From Bacillota bacterium (lineage in GTDB: Bacteria > Bacillota > Bacilli > Bacillales_A > Planococcaceae): DNA of 27,450 nt. A program made the translations under genes and the position numbers. Position 1 is the first letter of the stretch, and each line of letters begins with the position of its first letter. A model generated the notes under the pieces. That model saw only the letters and a list, made by a program, of their open reading frames with translations, made no database searches and was not told the DNA's origin. Where the stretch lies: NCBI GenBank assembly GCA_023405135.1, contig JAEXYZ010000043.1, positions 1-27,450 of the forward strand, given 5' to 3'. Positions 13,928 through 21,770 of the stretch are shown piece after piece.

Positions 13928-14629
13928 TTATCTATTATTAAGAACTCTATACTTTTGTGGAGAAATGCCCTCACAGCTAACAAACCATCTTGTAAAGGAG
14001 GAAGAATTCATAAACCTTAATTCCTCACTAATCCTTGACATTGACCACCCTGTTGAAATTAATAAATGTTTTGCTTCTTTTAATCGAAGTTCAGTTATAT
14101 ATACTTTTGGACTTTTGCCGGTCTTTTTCTTAAACCAAGCTGAATAATAGACTGGATGATAATGTTCAATATTTGCTAACGTTTCTAAACTAATTGGCTC
14201 TTTAAAATGTTTATGAATATATTCAATTGATAGAGGATTTGAAAATTGAAGTTTGCTAGTTATATATCTAGTCAATTCCACTAAGGAAGCTGTGCTCTCC
14301 TGATTCCGTGACTCCTCTAAAAGTAAATAGCGAATGGAAGCCCATTGTTGATCTAAATGTATATACATACTATTCGAATCATTTGGTAAATACTGTGTCG
14401 GAATATCTAATATTAAAAATTCATTTCTATCTATGGAACGATAATTATGAACTACCTTTGGAGGTAGATAAAAACAATGATTTGAGCTAAGATTTACATC
14501 TTGCCATTTCGTTTGAATTTCTAAGGAACCTTGTAATGGAAAAAGAAATTGCCCAAAGTCATGCTGATGAGAGTTAAACTCTTTTGAATAAGATCTTTTC
14601 TCACAAGTTACTTCTTTTAAACTTTCCAT
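13928..14629 (-). CDS. AraC-family transcriptional regulator with N-terminal cupin domain
   Basis: This 233-residue regulator has a cupin-type sensor half (residues about 15-100: HQHDFGQFLFPLQGSLEIQ and FYLPPKVVHNYRS) and a C-terminal AraC DNA-binding half (about 130-230). The latter has two helix-turn-helix units: ISLETLANIEHYHPVYYSAW with KKKTGKSPKVYITELRLKEA, then SMSRISEELRFMNSSSFTRW ending GISPQKYRV. GGAGGAGC precedes ATG 14629. It is followed on the same strand by an EamA exporter, so it probably activates that exporter in response to a small ligand bound by the cupin (inference). Confidence 0.86.
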   Translation of the reverse strand: MESLKEVTCEKRSYSKEFNSHQHDFGQFLFPLQGSLEIQTKWQDVNLSSNHCFYLPPKVVHNYRSIDRNEFLILDIPTQYLPNDSNSMYIHLDQQWASIRYLLLEESRNQESTASLVELTRYITSKLQFSNPLSIEYIHKHFKEPISLETLANIEHYHPVYYSAWFKKKTGKSPKVYITELRLKEAKHLLISTGWSMSRISEELRFMNSSSFTRWFVSCEGISPQKYRVLNNR

Positions 14630-14670
14630 TGGTGCTCCTCCTCAATCTTACTAATTAAATCCATTATTTT

Positions 14671-14699
14671 ATTATAATCTTAAACAGAGTTGTAATAAA
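14671..14699 (-). promoter_or_regulatory. possible sigma-A promoter for the AraC/EamA pair
   Basis: On the leftward strand a perfect TATAAT (14671-14676) is preceded by 17 bases and TTTATT (14694-14699), a poor -35. A start near 14664 would leave a leader of about 35 bases before ATG 14629. Confidence 0.35.
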
Positions 14700-14872
14700 A
14701 GGTGCATTTCTTGGATTCATCAGATAAACACTGTCATTTCAATCAATAAAAACGCTCCTCCTTTTATGTTTTAATCGTCTTTAATCTCCCATTAAATGAT
14801 AAAATTTTTATAGAATCACTGATTTTTCCAAACATATTATTCTCAATAAAATATGGAAAAGAGGGAAAGGAA

Positions 14873-16408
14873 ATGTACATTGCAAGTCAGAGAGAAATGC
14901 AAATACTCGATCGCTATACGATTGAAACTCTAGGTTTACCAGGGGCTGTACTAATGGAAAATGCCGGAGCAGCTGTAGTTCAAGAAATCATTGCTCATTT
15001 TCCGTCAACTGAAACAAAAATTTTAATTTTAGCTGGTGGAGGCAATAATGGCGGGGATGGCTTTGTGATTGCAAGGAAACTTGTTGATAGTGGTTACGAA
15101 GTCATGCTTTGTTTGGCTGTCTCTGAGAGTCATTTAAAAGGAGATGCAAAGGTTCATTTTGATGTTTATAAAAAACGAAACTTACCTTTGTTCCATTATG
15201 ATGAAACTAATGCTGAACAATTACTCACTTATATAAAGCATTCAAATTTAATAGTTGATGCACTACTTGGAACTGGTATTTCAGGTGAAGTACGTGCTCC
15301 ATTTGTCGATATTATTCGCTTAGTCAATGATTCCAGTAAAGAAGTTTATGCAGTGGACATCCCTTCAGGCGTTAATTCAAATACGGGAGAAGTTTCAAAC
15401 GTTGCCATTAAAGCATCAAAAACAATAACATTTGCACTTCCAAAGATCGGTTTCTTTATTGGGGAAGGACCTCAATATATCGGAGATTGGAAAGTTGCTG
15501 ACATTTCAGTACCGCCAGAAATTGTACAAATTTTACAATTAGATTTACCTTATCTTTTAGATGAACAGATCGCTAAACGTGCTGTACCAAAGCGTGTTAC
15601 GTATGGTCATAAAGGAACATTCGGTCATTGTTTAGTTATCGGGGGATGCATCAACTATGTAGGCGCCCCAATGTATACGGCGAAGGCTGCATTCCATACT
15701 GGAGTTGGACTCGTTACTTTAGCTATCCCTGAATCAATCTACTCAATAGTTGCGGTGAAATGCCCTGAAAGTTTATATCTTCCATTACCTTCTGATGAAG
15801 GAACAATTACAAGTAGTGCATTTGAAGAAATTGATTTCTCAAAATTTAAAGTTATTGCGTTTGGCCCAGGAATCGGGAGAAAAGTAAATGGCGATGCATT
15901 ATGGGAAACTTTAATTTTAAAGTTGTCCGAACAATCTATTGTTGTAGATGCAGATGCCATTTATTTTATGAAAAATCATTTAGAAAAAATCAAATCGTAT
16001 AATGGAAATGTTATTGTGACACCCCATCCAGGTGAGATGGCAACATTAACTGGATTAACGATTAAGGAAGTTGAAAATAATCGTCTTGAGATTGCAAAAC
16101 AATTTGCAACAAAATACAATGTCTATTTATTGTTAAAAGGACATCGCTCAATTTTAGCAACCCCTAAAGGAGAACTATGGATTAATCCATTTGGAAATGA
16201 CGCCTTAGGAAAAGGAGGAAGTGGTGATGTATTAACTGGAATGATTACATCCTTTTTAACACAAGGTGCAAATCCACTAGATGCAATGCTGGCAGCTAGT
16301 TATTATCATGCCACTGCCGCCGAACAAGTAGGAAAAGAAATTTCAAATTATGGTATTACACCTATGGAGGTAATACATCAAGTTTCAAAACAATTATTAG
16401 ATTTATAA
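14873..16408 (+). CDS. nnr: bifunctional NAD(P)H-hydrate epimerase / ADP-dependent NAD(P)HX dehydratase
   Basis: This 511-residue two-domain enzyme repairs hydrated NADH and NADPH. The N-terminal YjeF_N epimerase domain (about 1-215) carries AGGGNNGGDGFVIARKL at 54-70 and AVDIPSGVNSNTGEV at 160-174. The C-terminal ribokinase-like dehydratase domain (about 235-508) carries AFGPGIGR, VTPHPGEMATLTG and the ADP-site loop GNDALGKGGSGD at 440-451. Both sets of catalytic motifs are intact and length is normal for fused Nnr. ATG 14873 follows GAGGGAAAGG. The gene stands alone; no terminator is obvious before the next gene. Confidence 0.95.
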   Translation: MYIASQREMQILDRYTIETLGLPGAVLMENAGAAVVQEIIAHFPSTETKILILAGGGNNGGDGFVIARKLVDSGYEVMLCLAVSESHLKGDAKVHFDVYKKRNLPLFHYDETNAEQLLTYIKHSNLIVDALLGTGISGEVRAPFVDIIRLVNDSSKEVYAVDIPSGVNSNTGEVSNVAIKASKTITFALPKIGFFIGEGPQYIGDWKVADISVPPEIVQILQLDLPYLLDEQIAKRAVPKRVTYGHKGTFGHCLVIGGCINYVGAPMYTAKAAFHTGVGLVTLAIPESIYSIVAVKCPESLYLPLPSDEGTITSSAFEEIDFSKFKVIAFGPGIGRKVNGDALWETLILKLSEQSIVVDADAIYFMKNHLEKIKSYNGNVIVTPHPGEMATLTGLTIKEVENNRLEIAKQFATKYNVYLLLKGHRSILATPKGELWINPFGNDALGKGGSGDVLTGMITSFLTQGANPLDAMLAASYYHATAAEQVGKEISNYGITPMEVIHQVSKQLLDL

Positions 16409-16553
16409 ATATTACATTGAGCATCAACTTAAATTTGTATTGTTACTTTTTGTTGCAATCACGAATTACATTTCACTTTTGTTCTTTATCAACATTAGAA
16501 ATATGATTGCAATATAAATGCCATAGACGTAAACGAATTATCACCTCCCTGTT

Positions 16554-16582
16554 CTTTTTCTAGAAAAAATCTATGTTATGAT
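16554..16582 (+). promoter_or_regulatory. possible extended -10 promoter of the LysM/3D gene
   Basis: TGT immediately followed by TATGAT (16574-16582) forms an extended -10; the -35 (T-rich, about 16554-16559) is poor. A start near 16589 lies about 26 bases before ATG 16615. In B. subtilis the related yocH is controlled by WalR; I looked for the paired TGTWAH boxes and did not find a convincing one. Confidence 0.35.
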
Positions 16583-16614
16583 TATTCCGCAACCAAGAAC
16601 ATGGAGGTAAATAT

Positions 16615-17520
16615 ATGTTTAAAAATTTTATATCAATTGTGCCAGTTGCTGCACTTACGTTAACGGTAAGCACTACTGCACAAGCTTCAACTATTACCGT
16701 TGAAAAAGGTGATACTCTTTGGGATTTAGCACGTGCAAACAATACAACAGTAGAAAATATCCAAACAGTCAATGATCTTACTACTGACCTAATTCACCCT
16801 GGAGATGTGCTAGCTATTGCAAAGGAAATACAGTATAAGGTTAAGCAAGGTGATACTTTATGGGACATTGCTGCTAAACATCAAGTAACAGTTAAGCAAA
16901 TTAAGGAATGGAATCATTTACATAACGATCTCATCCATCCTGATTTAACTCTAATAATCTTTGAAGGTGTAAAAGGAAATCAAACAGTTGTAACTAAAAA
17001 CAAAGAAATAACTACAGTACAACAACAAAAGAAAAATACGTCAAAAGAAACAGTATCAACGTCAAATAATGCAAGTTCAAAGGAAGATACGTCTAAAGTA
17101 ACAACTCCTTCAAATGATAATAATGCTTCAAAGGAACAGAAAGTTGCAGTATCTTCTCCTGCAACAAGTACGGAGGCTTCTAGGGAAATCCCATCAGAAG
17201 AAACTGCAACATCAACAAAAAAACCAGGTTTAAAGGAAATTAACGTGGAAGCTACAGCCTATACTGCTTCATGTGACGGATGTTCCGGTATTACTTCAAC
17301 AGGCATTAACCTTAAGGAAAACCCAGATGCAAAAGTTATCTCAGTAGATCCAACTGTTATTCCACTTGGTAGTAAAGTATATGTAGAAGGCTATGGAGAA
17401 GCAATCGCGGGAGATACTGGCGGAGGTATTAAAGGAAATAAAATCGACGTCTTTATCTCTTCTCAACAGGAGGCAGTTAACTTTGGGGTGAAGCAATTGA
17501 AAGTAACGATATTAGACTAG
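16615..17520 (+). CDS. YocH-like secreted LysM/3D-domain cell-wall protein
   Basis: The 301-residue exported protein has a signal peptide (residues 1-24, ending TTAQAS), two LysM peptidoglycan-binding repeats (about 25-70 with VEKGDTLWDLARANN, and 72-115 with VKQGDTLWDIAAKHQ), and a Ser/Thr/Lys-rich linker of about 95 residues. It ends in a 3D domain (about 207-301) with VEATAYTASCDGCSG, VIPLGSKVYVEGYGEA and AGDTGGGIKGNKIDVF. The 3D domain, named for three conserved aspartates, shares its fold with MltA lytic transglycosylases, and YocH is regarded as a peptidoglycan hydrolase. Architecture and length match YocH. ATG 16615 follows GGAGG. A terminator follows. Confidence 0.9.
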   Translation: MFKNFISIVPVAALTLTVSTTAQASTITVEKGDTLWDLARANNTTVENIQTVNDLTTDLIHPGDVLAIAKEIQYKVKQGDTLWDIAAKHQVTVKQIKEWNHLHNDLIHPDLTLIIFEGVKGNQTVVTKNKEITTVQQQKKNTSKETVSTSNNASSKEDTSKVTTPSNDNNASKEQKVAVSSPATSTEASREIPSEETATSTKKPGLKEINVEATAYTASCDGCSGITSTGINLKENPDAKVISVDPTVIPLGSKVYVEGYGEAIAGDTGGGIKGNKIDVFISSQQEAVNFGVKQLKVTILD

Positions 17521-17532
17521 GTATCAAACAAT

Positions 17533-17558
17533 AAGGGACCAGATTTGGTTCCTTTTTT
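17533..17558 (+). terminator. terminator of the LysM/3D gene
   Basis: AAGGGACCA at 17533-17541 pairs with TGGTTCCTT at 17546-17554 (one G:U), and the T run extends to 17558. It starts 13 bases past the stop. Confidence 0.85.
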
Positions 17559-17575
17559 CTATTTCAATTTAATAA

Positions 17576-17749
17576 TTACATTGTTTAATAAACCTTTGGA
17601 ATCCGAATGATCCAAAAGCTTTTTTTGATCAAATAAGTAGCTTTGTTTATTTATTAAATGAAGCGAGAAAAAGAAATATTTCAAGCTATCAAATGAGTAC
17701 GCTAGATATCGAATGGAATGGAGAGGAAGGCAGGTTACTATATGAGTAA
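17576..17749 (+). pseudogene. 3' remnant of an unidentified gene upstream of the SDR gene
   Basis: An open frame of 57 codons ends TLDIEWNGEEGRLLYE at a TAA that overlaps the next start in ATGAGTAA, the usual arrangement for genes in one operon. It has no start with a ribosome binding site and begins just after the preceding gene's terminator. Its composition (NPNDPKAFFDQISSF, LLNEARKRNIS) is protein-like, so I read it as the tail of a gene whose body was deleted. The downstream SDR and metallo-hydrolase pieces suggest a cluster that in other Bacilli also contains an F390-synthetase-like gene; that identity is a guess. Confidence 0.4.
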
Positions 17750-18809
17750 TATATTAGTGACAGGTGCAACGGGTTTTTTAGGTGGCCACGTTGTTAAAAG
17801 ACTAGTTTATGAAGGGGTTAATGTTACAGCTATTGGTCGTAACAAAACTATCGGAAATACCCTTCCTAAAGATGTTCGTTTTCTTCAAGTTTCTTTAGAA
17901 GATAGACAAAGGATTTTCCAAGCAATGCAACATCAAGATTTTGTAATCCATTTTGGAGCACTTTCATCTGTTTGGGGTAAATATGAAAATTTCTATAACT
18001 CTAATGTAATTGGCACCCAAAACATAGTTGACGCTGCCCTTTCTTATAATGTAAAAAGATTTGTTCACGTTTCAACACCATCTATTTATTTTAATTTACA
18101 AGAACGAACAAAAGTGAATGTTAAAGAAAATAGTGTTTTACCTAATCCTGCGATTAACTTCTACGCTGACGTAAAATCAGAAGACAGCATATTAACACAG
18201 CTAGGAAAAGAGAATATTCATGCAGATGATATTCATTATATTTTTTTAAGTCATTTTCATGCAGATCATATGTGTGCACTTAACGATTTCCCTAAAAGTA
18301 AATTCATATGCTCCAAAGAAGCGTACTTATCTGTGAAAAATAAAAAAGGAGTCAGTGCCGTTAAGTCTGCTTTTATCCCTAATTTGTTACCTACTGATTT
18401 TGAACAAAGAGTTTTCTTTATAGAAGATTCAAAAATTGCTCAAATTAGCAGTCAATCAATTAAGACAATAGAAGAAGTTTTCCAAAAACCTTTATATGAT
18501 ATTTGGGGCGACGGGAGCTGTTTAGCAATCAATTTATCAGGTCACGCAAAGGGTCAACTTGGGCTTATTTTTGAAAATGATAAAAGTGAAACGATTTTTT
18601 TAGTAGCAGATGCTGTTTGGAGAAGCGTAGGCTTTAGAGAAAACCGACCTCCTAGCAAGGGCAATTCAACCATCAGTAAAAGGTGCGTTCTAAGATTGGC
18701 AAAATTATCATTCCCTTTCATTAAGTACCTAGCCCTTTGGGTAATTCTTTTTCTTTGCATAATATCGACCAATCCATTTTGCTTCAAATTTTTTCTATAT
18801 TTATTTTGA
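17742..18809 (+). pseudogene. in-frame fusion remnant of an SDR epimerase and a metallo-beta-lactamase-fold hydrolase
   Basis: The first 142 or so residues are the N-terminal Rossmann half of an NAD-dependent epimerase/dehydratase: NILVTGATGFLGGHVVKRL, VIHFGALSSVWGKYE and RFVHVSTPSIYF. At about 18170-18190 the frame passes directly into the middle of a metallo-beta-lactamase-fold hydrolase: IFLSHFHADHMCALNDFP (HxHxDH at 18252-18269), INLSGHAKGQLGLIF and LVADAVWRS. The SDR lacks its C-terminal substrate half and the hydrolase lacks its N-terminus. After RENRPPSK the frame departs from the family and runs into unrelated residues to the end. An internal deletion that happened to keep the frame explains this best. 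ATG 17742 is preferred over ATG 17718, because it overlaps the stop of the preceding remnant and begins MSNILVTG. A working protein is unlikely. Confidence 0.75.
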
Positions 18810-19715
18810 TGAGATCGGTTTCAATAAGTTTTCCAAGGCTAAATTCAGTTTTGGGAATAAAAATTCAAATCCTGCTTCCATTAGTACCTTTGGATATACA
18901 TTTTGACCTTCAAGAACGAGTTTACTTTTTTCTCCTAGTGCTAACTTCATAACGAAGGAAGGTGCAGGAAACCAATGTGGACGCTTAAATACGGAACCAA
19001 TTGTTTTACCGAAATCCTTCATTCTGACCGGTGTTGGGGCAGTCACATTTACAGGTCCATTCAAACTATCATTATTAACAGCAAATAAAATTGCCCGAAC
19101 AACATCTAAGACGTGAACCCAAGAGACCCACTGTTTACCTGAACCAACTGTACCACCTACAAATAATTTATATGGTAAAGTCATTAAAGGAAGGGCACCA
19201 CCATCATTACCAAGTACCACTCCAAATCTCATAAAGACTGTACGTGCTCCATACTTCTCCACTTGTTTCGCTTTCTGTTCCCAATCAAACACAGTCCTAC
19301 CAAGAAAGTCATTTGGCGTTACCGTTGAATCTTCCGTATATTGTGCATCCAATGATACAGGATAAATTCCGATTGCACTCGCATTAATGAAAATAGAGGG
19401 TTTATTAGGCAACAAGTCGATTATCCTTAACAATTCATCCGTTGCTTCCATTCGACTATTATAAATTTGCTTTTGATGTTTTTCTGTCCATATACCATCA
19501 TTTATAGAAACACCCGCTAAGTTAATAAACGCATCAACATTTTCTAACTCAATTTCTGGAGCTGCACCTTCCGTAAGCCATCTTACATAAGTAACACCCT
19601 TTAATGTATGTCGTTCTTTCCTTGTTAGAATAACAACTTCATGACCTTCTTTAATTAAAAGTTCAGTTAATTTATTGCCGATAAATCCTGAGCCACCAGA
19701 TATAGCTATTTTCAT
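18801..19715 (-). CDS. yfhF: TIGR01777-family SDR epimerase (YfhF/YfcH-like)
   Basis: The 304-residue protein is an extended short-chain dehydrogenase of the TIGR01777 group. It has a nucleotide-binding GGSGFIGNKL at residues 7-16, NLAGVSINDGIWTEKHQKQI, the family stretch INASAIGIYP, RFGVVLGNDGGALP, GSGKQWVSWVHVLDV, and the C-terminal PVNVTAPTPVRMKDFGKTIG and RPHWFPAPSFVMKLALGEKS. Members are called nucleoside-diphosphate-sugar epimerase-like or cell-division-inhibitor SulA homologues, but the true substrate is not established. ATG 19715 follows GGGGGTGAAAGG. Its 3' end overlaps by 9 bases the convergent fusion remnant. Confidence 0.9.
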   Translation of the reverse strand: MKIAISGGSGFIGNKLTELLIKEGHEVVILTRKERHTLKGVTYVRWLTEGAAPEIELENVDAFINLAGVSINDGIWTEKHQKQIYNSRMEATDELLRIIDLLPNKPSIFINASAIGIYPVSLDAQYTEDSTVTPNDFLGRTVFDWEQKAKQVEKYGARTVFMRFGVVLGNDGGALPLMTLPYKLFVGGTVGSGKQWVSWVHVLDVVRAILFAVNNDSLNGPVNVTAPTPVRMKDFGKTIGSVFKRPHWFPAPSFVMKLALGEKSKLVLEGQNVYPKVLMEAGFEFLFPKLNLALENLLKPISSK

Positions 19716-19928
19716 CCTTTCACCCCCATTAAGAGATTAAAAACAGTTTTATTAAACAATTATTTAAGATAGATTATTATCCATATTCATTTCTATAACT
19801 GGAGCAATATTTCCTCTAAACGGTTGAACCCAATGGATTTTCAAAATAAATAACAGTTTTGAACAAAAGTAAAAGTGAATCTAACTTAATGATTCTATTT
19901 CCATTATTCCTAAAACTTTATAAAAGAA

Positions 19929-19978
19929 AAATTGGCTGAAATGAGTTAGGTTCAATACCACATCATGTCAGCCAATTT
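19929..19978 (-). terminator. terminator of the dihydrouridine synthase gene
   Basis: AAATTGGCTGA at 19929-19939 pairs perfectly over 11 bases with TCAGCCAATTT at 19968-19978. Read leftward it is followed by a T-rich tract; the 28-base loop is long. Confidence 0.75.
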
Positions 19979-20010
19979 ACTATTTAATATTATGATTATT
20001 TAGAGTTTCA

Positions 20011-20997
20011 TCATTCTACTGATGCCGTCTCATCACCATTTTTTGACTCAAAGTTATCAAGTAATGCACGCACCTCATCTGTTGATTTTGTGCTCATTAA
20101 TTGATTTCTTAATTCACCAGCCCCACGGAATCCTTTGACATAAATTTTGAAAAAGCGATGAAGACCAATGATTGAACGAGGCAGTACTTCCGCATATTGA
20201 TCTTGAAGATCAAGCTGTAGTCTTAAAAGATCAAGATATTCTTTACTGCTATGTTCTTTTGGCTCTTTTTCAAAGGCAAAAGGATTTTTAAAAATACCTC
20301 GCCCAATCATTACACCATCAATACCATATTGTTCTGCTAGTTGCAGCCCAGTTTGACGGTCAGGAATGTCTCCATTAATTGTTAGTAACGTATTTGGTGC
20401 GACACGGTCACGTAACTTTTTAATTTCCGGAATCAGTTCCCAATGTGCATCTACAGCACTCATTTCTTTTCTTGTACGTAAATGAATAGAAAGGTTCGCA
20501 ATATCCTGTTTTAAAATATGCGTTAGCCATTCCTCCCACTCATCTACCTCACTATAGCCAAGTCGTGTTTTTACGCTAACAGGTAGCCCACCCGCTTTTG
20601 CTGCTTGAATAAGTTCTGCCGCAACGTCTGGGCGCAAGATTAGGCCACTACCTTTCCCTCTCGATGCCACATTCGGTACAGGGCAGCCCATATTAATATC
20701 TACACCTTTAAATCCAAGCTCTTTCATACCAATACTCATTTGACGGAAATATTCGGGATTATCCCCCCAAATATGTGCCACCATTGGCTGTTCATCTTCT
20801 GTAAAAATTAAACGGCCACGTACACTTTTCATACCCTCTGGGTGACAATAACTATCTGAATTTGTAAACTCTGTGAAAAATACATCCGGTCGACCGGCTG
20901 CACTTACTACGTGACGAAAAACAACATCTGTCACGTCCTCCATCGGTGCAAGTACAAAAAATGGCCGTGGTAAATCACGCCAAAAATTATCTATCAT
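20011..20997 (-). CDS. dus: tRNA-dihydrouridine synthase (YfjN-like)
   Basis: The 328-residue flavoprotein reduces uridine to dihydrouridine in tRNA D-loops using FMN and NADPH. The TIM barrel shows FVLAPMEDVTDVVFRHV at the start, DINMGCPVPNVASRGKGSG with the catalytic cysteine (about Cys105), VSVKTRLGY, LSIHLRTR, LTINGDIPD and the phosphate-binding GVMIGRGIFKNPF. The sequence closely resembles B. subtilis YfjN in what I remember of it. ATG 20997 gives MIDNFWRDLPRP, matching that homologue's start; an in-frame TTG at 21009 is only two bases from GAGAGG and is less likely. Monocistronic, ended by the hairpin at 19929-19978. Confidence 0.92.
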   Translation of the reverse strand: MIDNFWRDLPRPFFVLAPMEDVTDVVFRHVVSAAGRPDVFFTEFTNSDSYCHPEGMKSVRGRLIFTEDEQPMVAHIWGDNPEYFRQMSIGMKELGFKGVDINMGCPVPNVASRGKGSGLILRPDVAAELIQAAKAGGLPVSVKTRLGYSEVDEWEEWLTHILKQDIANLSIHLRTRKEMSAVDAHWELIPEIKKLRDRVAPNTLLTINGDIPDRQTGLQLAEQYGIDGVMIGRGIFKNPFAFEKEPKEHSSKEYLDLLRLQLDLQDQYAEVLPRSIIGLHRFFKIYVKGFRGAGELRNQLMSTKSTDEVRALLDNFESKNGDETASVE

Positions 20998-21251
20998 TTT
21001 AAAACTCAAATCCTCTCATTATGGATACAACTTTGAACTCTCGGTTAAAAAATATTAATCCATATATTTCACTTCTCATACACTTATATCATGTTTAATA
21101 ACTTATTATCAAACACAAATAAAATGAATATAAAAGACACTACGATTGAGAGTGCCGCTAGTAAAATTTATACCACTATTCGTCATTAGTGATTGTTAGA
21201 AAAATGTGTTATTCCCCTGTCATTCTTATTATCTTTGAGCTAAAGTCTAAA

Positions 21252-21419
21252 TACGCATTAACGCTCCATTAGGCTTAATGGAAAAAGGCTTCTCTTATCC
21301 AGATCAATCTGTCAACACGAATGCCACCCTACATGACCGCGGTCAATTAGAGATATTCGTTGACGATAAAGAATGCATGTACGTATTCGATCGGGGCTAC
21401 TTGAATTACTAGCGTTTAG
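21252..21419 (+). mobile_element. IS4-type (DDE) transposase fragment
   Basis: On the + strand a frame reads APLGLMEKGFSYPDQ, then HDRGQLEIFVDDKECMYVFD and DRGYLNY before a TAG at 21410-21412. HDRxQLEVLVDDKECMYVFDRGY is a conserved block around a catalytic aspartate in IS4-family transposases, where the usual next residues are ERFD; here GAG (Glu) has become TAG, followed by CGTTT (Arg-Phe). Only about 55 codons of the usual 400-500 remain and no element ends are visible. It abuts the end of a broken gene on the other strand. Confidence 0.75.
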
Positions 21420-21660
21420 CTCTCCAACATAGTATTCCAATCCATTTGGCTTAAGCCAAATGTTTAAAAAGCAAAGTATATTCTCTTTATCCTCTACATC
21501 TTCTTCAGATAAACTACTGTAACCAATAATCTCTCCAGACATAACATCTGAAAACTGTATTCTGCCAATCCCCTTAAGATGCATTTAGAACAAACTTTGC
21601 ATTCTCAGGAACAATTTTTTCATTTTTATATTTTAGATACGATTCTACACGTCTAATCAT
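21417..21660 (-). pseudogene. truncated, frameshifted gene of unknown function
   Basis: Starting at ATG 21660 the frame reads MIRRVESYLKYKNEKIVPEN and continues to KFVLN. A one-base shift near 21580 is then needed to continue into GIGRIQFSDVMSGEIIGYSS and LCFLNIWLKPNGLEYYVGEL, after which the IS4 fragment begins. The joined reading is about 80 residues of soluble protein that I do not recognise. Both a frameshift and truncation by a transposon fragment argue against function. The ribosome binding site is weak. Confidence 0.45.
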
Positions 21661-21668
21661 TTACTTTC

Positions 21669-21698
21669 TTGCCATCCATTAAAAAGATTTAATATAAT
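21669..21698 (+). promoter_or_regulatory. sigma-A promoter of the siderophore-locus regulator
   Basis: TTGCCA at 21669-21674, 18 bases, then TATAAT at 21693-21698. The Fur box begins at the last bases of this -10, the classical arrangement for iron repression. Confidence 0.6.
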
Positions 21699-21715
21699 TG
21701 ATAATAATTATCAAT
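21697..21715 (+). promoter_or_regulatory. Fur box before the AraC-type regulator gene
   Basis: ATTGATAATAATTATCAAT is a perfect 9-1-9 palindrome and carries the TGATAAT/ATTATCA core of the Bacillus Fur operator. It overlaps the -10 and start region of the promoter at 21669-21698 and lies 56 bases before ATG 21771. Confidence 0.85.
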
Positions 21716-21770
21716 TATAGACCCGATTTTTCTGCTAAATATGTTTTTTCTTTCGAGGAGAGTTGACAAT

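Noticed and set aside
16445..16555. Leftward GGGAGGTG followed by a short hydrophobic frame (YGIYIAIIFLMLIKNK), like a type I toxin
   Set aside because: In the hydrophobic frame there is no ATG, GTG or TTG at a suitable distance, two stops lie directly upstream, and no antisense RNA promoter was evident; it might be a decayed toxin but cannot be supported.
16409..16614. WalR-type box before the YocH-like gene
   Set aside because: Single TGTTAC/TGTATT motifs occur but not the direct pair with 5-base spacing that defines the site.
18554..18787. Leftward 77-codon frame inside the SDR-MBL remnant
   Set aside because: It is the antisense of the MBL coding part and its decayed tail, with no recognisable product.
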